64,000 bases of DNA from the NCBI RefSeq assembly GCF_000720115.1, contig NZ_JOIR01000028.1, positions 62,001 through 126,000 of the forward strand, in the 5' to 3' direction. Of the stretch, positions 25,550 to 33,645 are shown piece after piece. A model generated the notes under the pieces. It ran no database searches, was not told the DNA's origin, and saw only the letters and a program-made list of their open reading frames with translations. This DNA is from Streptomyces sp. NRRL F-2580. GTDB taxonomy: Bacteria; Actinomycetota; Actinomycetes; Streptomycetales; Streptomycetaceae. The stretch's first letter is position 1. Every line of letters begins with the position of its first letter. The position numbers were made by a program, and so were the translations under genes.

Positions 25550-26608
25550 TCAGAGCATGACGAGCAGACGGGTCTTCGGCTTGAGCTTCCGGTTCACCGA
25601 ACGGCTCTGCACGTAGACCTCCAACTTGGGATTGCGGCCCGCCTTTACCGAGACCGTTCCCTGGATTCCCGTGCCGAAGAGAAGGCTCCGGGCCGCGTCG
25701 CCCGTATAGGCGCGGTCCGTGTCCTTCTCGACGACGATGACTTCCTTGTCGGGCTGGACCTGGACCCGGGTGCCCAGCTGGTAGTAGCAGGATCCGCGTT
25801 CGTACGTCACGCCCGGGTGCGAGTCGACGAAGGACCGGATCTCGACCTCGGTGTCGACCTTCAGGAGGCGGTACTTGTCGGCCGGGACCGGTTCGAGGTT
25901 CGCCCGCACGTCGTCGACCGAGATGTCCTGGCCGACCGCGAAGAGGTTCTTCGTGCCGCGCACGCCCTGCTCGCGGCCCCGGAGGAAGCTGGTGGCCGCG
26001 GCGCGGACGGTGCCGATCGCCTCCTCGACGCCCTCCTGGGAATCCGCGTCCCAGATGGCGATGTTGCCCGCCGGGAAGCCGTAGTTCTGCGCGGTGCGCT
26101 TCGCCAGGGAGTTCGGGACCAGGATCGCCGAGGTCCAGTGGCCCGGAAGCGCGCCCATCTTCGCGGCGATCCTGTCGAGCCAGGGGCCGAGGATGGTCAT
26201 GTCGCCGTCGTGCCGGCGGTCGCCGCCGGAGGCGTTCTCCTCGCCGTCCGTCACCACGATCTGGAGGAAACTGTGCTCGCCGTACTCCTCCCAGATGTGT
26301 CCCAGGTCGTCCAGGGACTTCAGGGAGGCTTCGATGAGGGCCGTGGCGCCATTGTTGACCTTGTACAGACCCCGCATGGACGGAAGGTGCTTCACGTCCA
26401 TGTCCCAGACCAGGTTCTCCACCCTGTGGTCGAAGGAATAGAGGCTGATCCTGGTCTCATGACCGAGGCTGTCCGATTCGGCCTTCAGGCCCGCGACAAA
26501 CTCGTCCACGACACGAATGAGTTGGTGCTGGTGCTGATGCATGGAACCCGAACTGTCCACTACCAGCGCGACGTGGTTCACCTTGTGCTGGATTTTGTTG
26601 GCGGACAT
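25550..26608 (-). CDS. von Willebrand factor A (VWA) domain protein
   Basis: The 352-residue cytoplasmic protein has a VWA domain at about residues 10-215 with the metal-ion site DSSGS (D18, S20, S22), a Thr in NNGATAL and Asp in VVTDGEENASGG. A second all-beta part (about 215-352) contains TKNLFAVGQDISVDDVRANL and ends in a basic stretch KLKPKTRLLVML. VWA proteins of this type mediate Mg-dependent protein contacts; tellurium-resistance-type systems use them, but no ter genes are adjacent. The partner is unknown. Usage of A/T third bases is slightly higher than in neighbours. Confidence 0.8.
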   Translation of the reverse strand: MSANKIQHKVNHVALVVDSSGSMHQHQHQLIRVVDEFVAGLKAESDSLGHETRISLYSFDHRVENLVWDMDVKHLPSMRGLYKVNNGATALIEASLKSLDDLGHIWEEYGEHSFLQIVVTDGEENASGGDRRHDGDMTILGPWLDRIAAKMGALPGHWTSAILVPNSLAKRTAQNYGFPAGNIAIWDADSQEGVEEAIGTVRAAATSFLRGREQGVRGTKNLFAVGQDISVDDVRANLEPVPADKYRLLKVDTEVEIRSFVDSHPGVTYERGSCYYQLGTRVQVQPDKEVIVVEKDTDRAYTGDAARSLLFGTGIQGTVSVKAGRNPKLEVYVQSRSVNRKLKPKTRLLVML

Positions 26609-26698
26609 GTCTGCGCTCCTTTTCGAGGCTCCCCGAGTGATGTCTCCACACTATGGGGAGGCACTGACAATGGAGCTTGACGGACCATCACCCGGCCG

Positions 26699-27607
26699 TC
26701 AGAGCGGGTCGCCCAGGGGCCCGTATTCCTCTTGCAGGTTCCGGGCCCAGTGGGCGGCGAAGTCCGGTTGCGTGCCGTCGGCGTCGGTGAATCCGTACTC
26801 CTGGTACAGGCCCCACGTGGCGAGGGCGCGTCCGGTCTTGGTCATGATCCGGGGGTCGGCCGCCAGCGCGGCGACCGCCCGGCCGAGGTAGGCGGGGGTC
26901 TCGGAGTGGGCGAAGTTCGGGTCCTGGGCGGCGCCGTCGCGCCAGTTGGCCTCGGTGACGCCGAAGTGTTCCAGCAGGGCCTCCGAGCGCAGGAAGCCGG
27001 GCGTGATGGCCACGGCCGCGACACCGTGCGGCTTGAGCTCGGCCGCCTGCGCGACGGCGAGACGGATCACGGCGGACTTCGCCAGGTCGTAGAAGAACGT
27101 GCCGCGGTAGCGGGCGGTGTTGCCGTCGGTGACCTCCACGACCAGGCCGCTCTTGCGCGCGACCATGAGGGGGAGCGCGAACCGGCTGGTGATGACATGG
27201 GTCTCCACCGCCTGCCGCAGCAGCCGGAGCCCGGTCTCCAGGTCCTGCTCCCACAAGGGGTGTTCCCAGTCGGTCAGCGGGTCTCCGCCCCACACGGAGT
27301 TGACCAGGATGTCGAGCCGCCCGTCCTGCTCCGCGGCGATCCTGTCGACGAGGGCCTCCACCTCGTCGGGACGGCTGTGGTCGGTGCGGGCGGGGATGCC
27401 CAGGCCGCCCGCGGCGGTGACCTGCTCGGCGGTCTGCTCGATCGTCTCCGGGCGGTTCAGGTCGGAGCGCCCGCCGACGCCGCTGCGGCCCGTGACGTAC
27501 ACCGTCGCGCCGGCGGCACCGAGCTCGACGGCTATGCCCCGTCCGCCGCCCCGGGTGGCGCCGGCGACGAGGGCCACCTTCCCTGCCAGCGGGCGTGTGT
27601 CGGTCAT
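26699..27607 (-). CDS. short-chain dehydrogenase/reductase (SDR)
   Basis: The 302-residue protein has the Rossmann motif GATRGGGRGIA (residues 16-26), NSVWGG in place of NNAG, and the catalytic YxxxK in FYDLAKSA. The usual catalytic Ser position reads as Thr in VEVTDGNTA. It is a cytoplasmic NAD(P)-dependent oxidoreductase of unknown substrate. Its start overlaps the stop of the TetR gene in an ATGA arrangement, so the two form an autoregulated operon. Confidence 0.87.
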   Translation of the reverse strand: MTDTRPLAGKVALVAGATRGGGRGIAVELGAAGATVYVTGRSGVGGRSDLNRPETIEQTAEQVTAAGGLGIPARTDHSRPDEVEALVDRIAAEQDGRLDILVNSVWGGDPLTDWEHPLWEQDLETGLRLLRQAVETHVITSRFALPLMVARKSGLVVEVTDGNTARYRGTFFYDLAKSAVIRLAVAQAAELKPHGVAAVAITPGFLRSEALLEHFGVTEANWRDGAAQDPNFAHSETPAYLGRAVAALAADPRIMTKTGRALATWGLYQEYGFTDADGTQPDFAAHWARNLQEEYGPLGDPL

Positions 27608-28254
27608 GGTGATTCCTCCGGGTCGTGGTCGGGGTGGGGCGGGATGTGCGGGAGCAGTACGGTGTCGAGCTCCTGCCGGAGCCGCTGCGCGAGGGTGCCG
27701 CGGCGGTCGAGCGCCCAGGTCAGTCCCGCTCCGGCGGTGATCGCCCGCACGGTGCGGGCCAGCGCCGCGACGTCCGTTCCGGCGCGCAGCTCACCGGCCT
27801 CCGCCGCCTCCGCCAGCAGCGCCTCGACCGCCCGCCCCTGGGCCTGGTGAACGGCCAGGGCGTGCGCGTAGAGCTGCGGATCGGCGAGGTCCGTGCACAG
27901 GAACGCGAGATGGTGGGCGAAGGTCTCCGGCGTGTCCATCCCGGCCACCGATTCCGCCGTGAGCGCCGCCAGGGCTCCGAGCGCCGAGGCGTGTTCCCGG
28001 CGCACCCGGCCGGCCCGTTCGCCCGCGTCCTTCGCGGACTGGGCGGCGAGGGCCAGGAGCAGACCGCGCTTCGATCCGAAGCGCTGCACGAGGGTGCCGG
28101 GCACCAGCCCGACCTCGCGCGCGACGGCGGCCAGCGTCAGCCCGGCCGGACCTACCCGGCCCATGACCTGGGCCGCGGCGCGCAGGATCACCGCGTCGTC
28201 GACCCCTCGGGGACGTCCCACAGCGCCACACCTCATTAATAAATGCTCGTTCAT
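27604..28254 (-). CDS. TetR/AcrR-family regulator of the SDR gene
   Basis: The 216-residue protein has a TetR helix-turn-helix at about residues 18-62 (LTLAAVAREVGLVPGTLVQRFGS) after the family-typical VGRPRGVDDAVILRAAAQVM. The remaining helices form a ligand pocket typical of the family. Translational coupling with the SDR suggests a sensor-enzyme pair. The start could be ATG 28254 or ATG 28236. A perfect AT-rich palindrome (28236-28261) lies exactly over this start region, implying strong autorepression. No Shine-Dalgarno is visible, consistent with a leaderless transcript. Confidence 0.85.
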   Translation of the reverse strand: MNEHLLMRCGAVGRPRGVDDAVILRAAAQVMGRVGPAGLTLAAVAREVGLVPGTLVQRFGSKRGLLLALAAQSAKDAGERAGRVRREHASALGALAALTAESVAGMDTPETFAHHLAFLCTDLADPQLYAHALAVHQAQGRAVEALLAEAAEAGELRAGTDVAALARTVRAITAGAGLTWALDRRGTLAQRLRQELDTVLLPHIPPHPDHDPEESP

Positions 28255-28261
28255 TTATTAA
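28236..28261. promoter_or_regulatory. perfect palindromic operator at the TetR gene start
   Basis: TTAATAAATG (28236-28245) and CATTTATTAA (28252-28261) are perfect inverted repeats around CTCGTT. A 26 bp AT-rich site is striking in this GC-rich genome and includes the ATG at 28254. It is the obvious binding site for the encoded TetR protein. Confidence 0.75.
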
Positions 28262-28617
28262 AGCGGGGGCTCCGCGCCACCGCAAGCCGCAAACCGCCGC
28301 GGGGGCGTCGCCCCGTCCGAGTATCGAAACGCGACGCGGCCGGGACTCGACCTTGCGCCCCCGGCCCGGCCCCTGGCCTACTACGTGAACGAGGAGCAAG
28401 TCCCGCCGTGGCCGTCCTGCTCGGCGCGCGCCGCGGCAAGATAGCAGCCTTTCCCGGGACCGCCGGGATGTTTGTCCGATGGTGATGTCCTCCCGCAGCC
28501 GCGCCACGCCTGGCACTAGCGTCCCGTGACACCCCCGGGAATGCGGGTGTGCACCGCACGGCACGTGCGGCCCCTCCTGCCCCGCCACTTTCCCGGCCCA
28601 TGGAGCGAGGAGGCACA
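28262..28617. other. intergenic region between TetR and DUF4142 genes
   Basis: About 356 bp with no credible gene. The left edge is the TetR operator. The right 100 bp must carry the promoter of the DUF4142-DUF1996 operon, ending in GAGGAGG before the GTG at 28618. I see no clear -35/-10 pair and no RNA gene. Confidence 0.5.
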
Positions 28618-29298
28618 GTGCTGTCATTGCGGCGGAGATCTTTCAGCGGCCTGTCAGTGGCCACGAGATACACGATCGGAAGCGGTGTCGTCATCACCGC
28701 GCTTGCCCTCACCCTGATCGCCCTGCTGATACCCGTGGACCGATTCGGCAGCACCGCCTCGGCCGCCGCAGCGGGTCCGGCCGCGGGCGACGACGACGGC
28801 GGCGGGACGGTGAGCACCGCGTACGGACCGCTGACGGCCGCGGACCGGGACTTCGTCCGCAAGGTACGGCTCGCCGGGCTGTGGGAACTGCCCGCAGGAC
28901 GGCAGGCCCAGCAGCGCGGGTCGCGCCCAGCGATCCGCACGGCCGGGGAGCACCTCGTCGAGGGCCACACCGAGCTGGACCGGCAGGTCATCCAGGTCGG
29001 CCAGGCCCTCGGCGTCGATCTGCCCAACCAGCCGTCCGCGCAGCAGCAGGAATGGCTGGGCCAGCTGACCCGCGCCAAGGGGGACGAGTACGAACGACTG
29101 TTCGTCCAGCTGCTGCGCCGAGCGCACGGAAAGGTCTTCGCACTGCTGGCGGGGATACGGGCGCAGACCCGCAACTCCATGGTGCGAGCCCTCGCCACGT
29201 CCGCCAACGCCACGGTCCTGGACCACATCACGGTCCTCGAAGACAGCGGACTGGTCGACTTCGACACGCTCTCCGACAATGTCCGAACGACGAAGTGA
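28618..29298 (+). CDS. secreted or membrane-anchored DUF4142 protein
   Basis: The 226-residue protein has a hydrophobic helix at about residues 19-45 and an Ala/Gly linker. A four-helix ferritin-like DUF4142 domain (about 68-220) follows, with LTAADRDFVRKVRLAGLWEL, AGEHLVEGHTELDRQVIQ and NATVLDHITVLEDSGL. DUF4142 proteins are exported in many bacteria and have no established activity. GTG at 28618 has GGAGG four bases upstream. The DUF1996 gene begins 9 bp later, so they form an operon. Confidence 0.82.
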   Translation: MLSLRRRSFSGLSVATRYTIGSGVVITALALTLIALLIPVDRFGSTASAAAAGPAAGDDDGGGTVSTAYGPLTAADRDFVRKVRLAGLWELPAGRQAQQRGSRPAIRTAGEHLVEGHTELDRQVIQVGQALGVDLPNQPSAQQQEWLGQLTRAKGDEYERLFVQLLRRAHGKVFALLAGIRAQTRNSMVRALATSANATVLDHITVLEDSGLVDFDTLSDNVRTTK

Positions 29299-29307
29299 AG
29301 TGATCGC

Positions 29308-30687
29308 ATGAGTCAAAAGGGCCACAAACGCCCCCGGTTGTCGAACAAGCTCCTGGCCGTGGTGTCCGCCCTCGTGCTGGGCGGCGGCGGGGTCGCCATC
29401 GTCGCCGGAAACGCGTCCGCGGGCCAGGAGGGCGACCGCACGACGAAGCTGGCGGCCACCATCGACTGTCCCGACGTCGGGGACAAGATCACCGCGGTGC
29501 CCGAGCAGGCCAAGACCGAGGTGGACGAGGGCCTCGCCAAGCTGGACGACCAGGTGGCCGACGCCTACCGGCGCCTCGCCGCCGGCGAGGCGAAGGGCGA
29601 CGCCCTTCTCGGTGAGCTCAGGCAGCAGCGGGACAAGACCATCTCCGGCATGGCCGACGCGATCGGCCGCGGCGGCCAACCCCCCCAGGAGATAAAGTCG
29701 TTGGGCGCCTGCACGATGAAGGAGGCACCCGTCGCGAACGACGGCCAGGCAGGCGGCGGGGGCGACCTGAACGCCGCTGCCAAGAGCGGCGCCGGCGGGC
29801 AGAAGGGCGGCCCGGCGAAGAGCGACTTCGTCAGCATCAACAAGGTCAAGCCGAACGTACGCACCCCCGCCGCGTCGGGGAACGCCTCCAAGGGGTCCTT
29901 CAGCTCGCAGTGCGGCCGCAACGAGAACGGCCACTTCAACCCCGACAACGTGATCGTCGCGCCCGGCGTCTCCAACGGCGCCCACCACATGCACGACTAC
30001 GTGGGCAACCAGACCACCGACGCCTTCTCCACCAACGACAGCCTCGCCGCCTCCGGCACCACCTGCGGCAACGGTGACCAGTCGAGCTACTACTGGCCCG
30101 TGCTGCGACTGCGCGACGGCAAGGCCGAGCGGGACGCCAAGGCTCCCGGCGGCGGCCAGGACGCCAACGTCGGCACCATCCTCAAGCCGAAGCAGGTGTC
30201 GATCACCTTCAAGGGCAGCCCCGCCGACAAAGTCACCGCGATGCCCCGCTTCCTGCGCATCATCACCGGTGACGCCAAGGCCTTCACCAACGGCAACGCC
30301 AACGCCAACGCCTCCTGGAGCTGCACCGGCTTCGAGAACCGCCAGTTGAAGGACAAGTACCCGGTCTGCCCCAAGGGCAGTGACGTGGTCCGCACCTTCA
30401 CCTTCCAGAGCTGCTGGGACGGCCGGAACGTCGACAGCGCCAACCACCGGACGCACGTGGCCTTCCCGGACAAGAACGGCCGTTGCCAGAAGGGCTTCAA
30501 GGCCATTCCGCAGCTGGTCATGCGCCTCACGTACGGGGTGGCGCCGGGTGCCCGCTTCGCCGTGGACAGCTTCCCCGAGCAGCTGCACAAGCCGGTGACC
30601 GACCACGACGACTTCATCAACGTGATGTCGAACGGCCTGATGAACAAGGCCGTGAGCTGCATCAACGACGGGCGCACCTGCCGCTGA
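29308..30687 (+). CDS. secreted DUF1996-domain protein
   Basis: The 459-residue protein has a Sec signal (about residues 1-38, ending NASA), a helical segment with coiled-coil potential (50-115), a Gly-rich linker (140-170) and a DUF1996 domain (about 175-430). The domain carries His-rich SNGAHHMHDYVG, HRTHVAFPD and QLHKPVTDHDDFINV. Known DUF1996 proteins are secreted by fungi and actinomycetes and may bind glycans or metals; this one has no confirmed role. The His-Asp clusters could hold a metal. It is the second gene after DUF4142, suggesting they work together at the surface. Confidence 0.85.
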   Translation: MSQKGHKRPRLSNKLLAVVSALVLGGGGVAIVAGNASAGQEGDRTTKLAATIDCPDVGDKITAVPEQAKTEVDEGLAKLDDQVADAYRRLAAGEAKGDALLGELRQQRDKTISGMADAIGRGGQPPQEIKSLGACTMKEAPVANDGQAGGGGDLNAAAKSGAGGQKGGPAKSDFVSINKVKPNVRTPAASGNASKGSFSSQCGRNENGHFNPDNVIVAPGVSNGAHHMHDYVGNQTTDAFSTNDSLAASGTTCGNGDQSSYYWPVLRLRDGKAERDAKAPGGGQDANVGTILKPKQVSITFKGSPADKVTAMPRFLRIITGDAKAFTNGNANANASWSCTGFENRQLKDKYPVCPKGSDVVRTFTFQSCWDGRNVDSANHRTHVAFPDKNGRCQKGFKAIPQLVMRLTYGVAPGARFAVDSFPEQLHKPVTDHDDFINVMSNGLMNKAVSCINDGRTCR

Positions 30688-30805
30688 CCCCCTGACCGCC
30701 CTGGTCCGTACCGGTCCGGTTCCTTGAGATCCGGGCCGGTACGGGCCCTTCTGCTCCCGGGGCCGGGCGCTCCTCACCCCCACCACCGCGCCCAGCCCCG
30801 GGAAA

Positions 30806-30839
30806 GGTGTTGGCCCGGAGCCGACTTCGGGCCAACACC
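30806..30839. terminator. hairpin between convergent genes
   Basis: GGTGTTGGCCCG pairs with CGGGCCAACACC around a 10-base loop. It is the first of two strong hairpins between the DUF1996 gene and the convergent regulator gene. Confidence 0.6.
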
Positions 30840-30845
30840 GCACAC

Positions 30846-30891
30846 AACAGCCCGGCCCGGCCCCGTGACGACGGGGCCGGGCCGGGCTGTT
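30846..30891. terminator. 21 bp stem, bidirectional terminator
   Basis: A perfect 21 bp inverted repeat runs from AACAGCCCGGCC (30846) to GGCCGGGCTGTT (ending 30891) around a 4-base GACG loop. It serves both convergent transcription units. The stem is far longer than most in the window. Confidence 0.75.
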
Positions 30892-30932
30892 CGCGGTTCA
30901 GATGCCGTTTCGATGTCGTTTTCGGATGCCGT

Positions 30933-32228
30933 TCAGAGTCCGTTGACGCGGGCCATGCGTCCGACGACAAGGGGGGTGAAGTCGGCGGTGATCACGCGCG
31001 CCGCCCTGCGGCTCACGCGCGAGTGCTGGCGTCGCACCTGGGCCATCAGCCGGCGGCTGCGCAGGGCCATCTCCAGTTCGAAGCGGGTACGGGGGTCGCG
31101 CAGGCCGGTGCCGAAGAGCTTCTCCAGCTGGCGCATGCGGTAGCGCACGGTCTGCGGGTGCACGCTCAGGGCCTTGGCGGCCTCGGGGGCGCCGCCGCCC
31201 TCCAGCCAGGCGAGCAGGGTCACCTCCAGGCGCTCGCTCTGGCGCGGGGTCAGGTCGGCCAGCGGCCGCAGCCACCGGGCGGCCAGCGCGTGGGCGAGCG
31301 GTTCGTCCTGGAGCAGCAGCAGGGTCGAGAGGTGGTCGTCCACGAACACGGCCCGCAGCTCCAGCCCCGGGCGGGCGGGGGTCAGGGCGAACAGGCGCAG
31401 CGCCCAGCGCAGCGAGGAGGCCGTGTCCCGGAGCGGGACCGCGTGGCCCACGGCCGCGAACCGGCCGCGGAGCAGCTGGTCCAGAGGGGCGCGGGTGTCC
31501 GGGTCGAGGCTGGGCACCAGCAGGCACGGCCGGCCCGCGAACGTGCCGGTGAGGGCGTCGGCCAGTACGGCGGCGAGCTGCTGGGCCTCGACGGGCGAGG
31601 CCGGCACGATGGCCCGTACGGCCGGGGGGAGGGGCCAGCCGGCCGCCTCGGCGAGTTCGACGAGGGAACTCTCGCAAGCGGCGCGGTCGTCGGTGAGGGC
31701 GTTGAAGAGGTCCTCACGCGCGCGGTCGCCCGCGTCGCCGCCCGCTCGGGCGCTCTCTCGGGCGCCCTCGCGAACGCCCTCACGGACGACCTCGTAGCGG
31801 CCTTCGTGCGTGACCTCGCACTCGTCGTTCCTCTGGAGGGGGATTCCGGCCCTGATCCGGGCCTTGGTCCCGGCCTTGGTCTCGGCCCCGACTCCAACCG
31901 TGTCCATGTCCGTGTCCGCGATGTCGTCCTCGCTCTCGTCCGGGTCCTCGTCCGGGTCCTCGTCCCGGTCCTGGTCCTCGTCCTCGTCCGGTGTCTGTTC
32001 CCGGGTTTGCTCCTGGTAGCCGAGCGCGGTGAGGAGAGCCTCTTCCACGCACTGCCTGAGCAACTCGTCATCGATGGCATCGTTGTCATCGATAAGTGCG
32101 GAAAATTCCGGAATTCCATGCAGAAGCTCCTCCACTATCTCGGCGGCCAGCGCGGGCAGTTCTTTGCGCAGGACGCGGGTCCACTCGCCACGCGGGCGGG
32201 ACCAGATGCGGTTCAGAAGTTCGCACAT
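30933..32228 (-). CDS. PucR/CdaR-like transcriptional regulator with Asp/Glu-rich insertion
   Basis: The 431-residue protein ends in a PucR-type helix-turn-helix (about residues 365-405; GGAPEAAKALSVHPQTVRYR). The middle part resembles the regulatory region of CdaR/PucR proteins. Between residues 81 and 110 is a nearly uninterrupted run of Asp/Glu with a few Pro/Arg, encoded by tandem GTCCGGGTCCTC-like repeats. A second Arg/Glu/Ala-rich stretch lies near 145-170. ATG at 32228 follows GAGGA. It is divergent from the bis-heme membrane protein gene, so it is the likely regulator of the redox island. The ligand is unknown. Confidence 0.8.
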   Translation of the reverse strand: MCELLNRIWSRPRGEWTRVLRKELPALAAEIVEELLHGIPEFSALIDDNDAIDDELLRQCVEEALLTALGYQEQTREQTPDEDEDQDRDEDPDEDPDESEDDIADTDMDTVGVGAETKAGTKARIRAGIPLQRNDECEVTHEGRYEVVREGVREGARESARAGGDAGDRAREDLFNALTDDRAACESSLVELAEAAGWPLPPAVRAIVPASPVEAQQLAAVLADALTGTFAGRPCLLVPSLDPDTRAPLDQLLRGRFAAVGHAVPLRDTASSLRWALRLFALTPARPGLELRAVFVDDHLSTLLLLQDEPLAHALAARWLRPLADLTPRQSERLEVTLLAWLEGGGAPEAAKALSVHPQTVRYRMRQLEKLFGTGLRDPRTRFELEMALRSRRLMAQVRRQHSRVSRRAARVITADFTPLVVGRMARVNGL

Positions 32229-32685
32229 CGTTTTCCTCGTTCGTGCCGGGGTGAGGCTTGTCCGGGGAAGAGCGACAAGCCCGCCGAGGTTGCCCCCTGC
32301 GCCAACATCCTTGTCTGGCACTGGAGTTGCGGCCCTCGTACTCCCTCCTGGAGAGGTCCGGCCACTTACGGTCCCGTAATTTTGCGGCGATTTTGCCGTC
32401 CGGGACGCGTAGGTGGCAGGCGGCGCGGTGGCCAGTCGCAACCTCCGCTGGAGGGGAATCTTCCGGTGTTGTTCGATGCGTCGGAGACGCGGTGCGAGAA
32501 ATTATCACGTTTCGATAAATCCCGTGGAGCTGGTGTGCAGCTCCACGATGCTGCTGCACTCCGGCCCCAAGTTCCCTCGGCCGGCGCGGAGTTTCACAGC
32601 GCTGCCGGGCACAGAGGACACAACGACCCCCGGGTGCCCGAGCGCCAGGTGGAGCGCTCGGAGCCCAGGCGCACAGGAGAACTGG
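32229..32685. promoter_or_regulatory. divergent control region of the redox island
   Basis: This 457 bp gap has no credible gene. Two structures stand out. TTATC and GATAA form an AT-rich inverted pair at 32502-32518. CGTGGAGCT and AGCTCCACG form a perfect 9 bp hairpin at 32523-32547 with loop GGTGTGC. They sit about 140-180 bp before the bis-heme gene and may be an operator plus leader structure. Confidence 0.5.
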
Positions 32686-33645
32686 ATGCCCCTGCCCCAG
32701 CCTCACATGTCCCGCTCACACAGAGCCCGCCGCAGAAGCCGTCACGCGGCAGCGGCCACGGCGCCGGCCGCCGGCCGGCGGGCCGTGCGGCGGCCCTCCC
32801 TCCTTCCCACCGCGGGCAGACTGCGCCCCGGTGTGATCAGCGCCGTCGGCGCGGCCGTCGTCTCCCTCGTCGTGGCCGCCCGCGCGGGCGCACTGACCCA
32901 GCTGTGGGACTTCCTCGACTACGGGGCGGGCGTGCTCTCGCTCGTCTCGCTCACCTCCACCGTCCTGTGGGGGCTGGTGGCCAGCGACCGGCTCCTGCTG
33001 GGGTCGGGCCACCGGCTGCTCGCCCAAGGGGTGCACCGCGGCCTCGCGGTGGCGGGGCTGGGTTTCCTGGCCCTCCACATCTGGGTCAAGATCGCGGAGC
33101 AGCGCACGACGGCCGCCTCCGCGGCGGTGCCGTTCACGGACGTCGGCCAGCCGGTCCTGATCGGCCTCGGCTCGCTGGCCGGATACCTCTTCCTCGCCGT
33201 GGCGATATCCGGTGCCGTGCGCAGCGCGTTCGCCACCAAGGGCCGCTCCCTGTGGTGGCGGGCCCTGCACTTCGGGGCCTATCCCGCCTGGGGCGCGTCC
33301 CTGGTGCACGGACTGAAGGCGGGCCGGCCCGCCGACGTCTGGGTCACGGCGGCCTACGCGCTGTGCCTGGCCGGCGTCGCCGGAGTGCTCGCGTTCCGCC
33401 TCAAGTCCCGTATGGACGACGTACCGTCCCGGCCGGCCAGCCCACAGACCGCGCCACAGCCGTCCGTCGTACTGGCGGCCGTGCCCCGGCCGAGACGGGG
33501 TACGCGTCCGGTCGCCATCGACCGGCCGGCCCCGCCGCCCCGGCCCGACGACCCGCCCCGCGCCGCCGTGTACGCCCCGAGCCGGGCCGGCGGCGGCCTC
33601 GGCGCGAACGGCGAGCAGGTCGCCACCGGGGACCGGTGGCTGTGA
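32686..33645 (+). CDS. six-helix bis-heme b membrane protein (ferric reductase/NOX-like transmembrane domain)
   Basis: The 319-residue protein has six helices at about residues 48-68, 72-98, 116-138, 153-178, 190-212 and 218-238. In helix 3, H117 and H131 are separated by 13 residues. In helix 5, H195 and H208 are separated by 12. This H-x13-H and H-x12-H pattern is the two-heme ligand arrangement of NADPH oxidases and ferric reductases, but no FAD/NADPH domain is attached. The C-terminal 75 residues are Pro/Arg-rich and cytoplasmic. The gene stop overlaps the start of the NuoF-like gene (GTGA), so that protein may feed electrons to the hemes. Reduction of an extracytoplasmic acceptor is inferred. 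Confidence 0.78.
   Translation: MPLPQPHMSRSHRARRRSRHAAAATAPAAGRRAVRRPSLLPTAGRLRPGVISAVGAAVVSLVVAARAGALTQLWDFLDYGAGVLSLVSLTSTVLWGLVASDRLLLGSGHRLLAQGVHRGLAVAGLGFLALHIWVKIAEQRTTAASAAVPFTDVGQPVLIGLGSLAGYLFLAVAISGAVRSAFATKGRSLWWRALHFGAYPAWGASLVHGLKAGRPADVWVTAAYALCLAGVAGVLAFRLKSRMDDVPSRPASPQTAPQPSVVLAAVPRPRRGTRPVAIDRPAPPPRPDDPPRAAVYAPSRAGGGLGANGEQVATGDRWL

Noticed and set aside
30807..33641. Very long plus-strand open frame antisense to the PucR-like regulator, continuing upstream of the NuoF-like gene
   Set aside because: It is an open frame caused by GC3 bias opposite a real gene; the translation lacks family motifs until the NuoF-like start at 33642.
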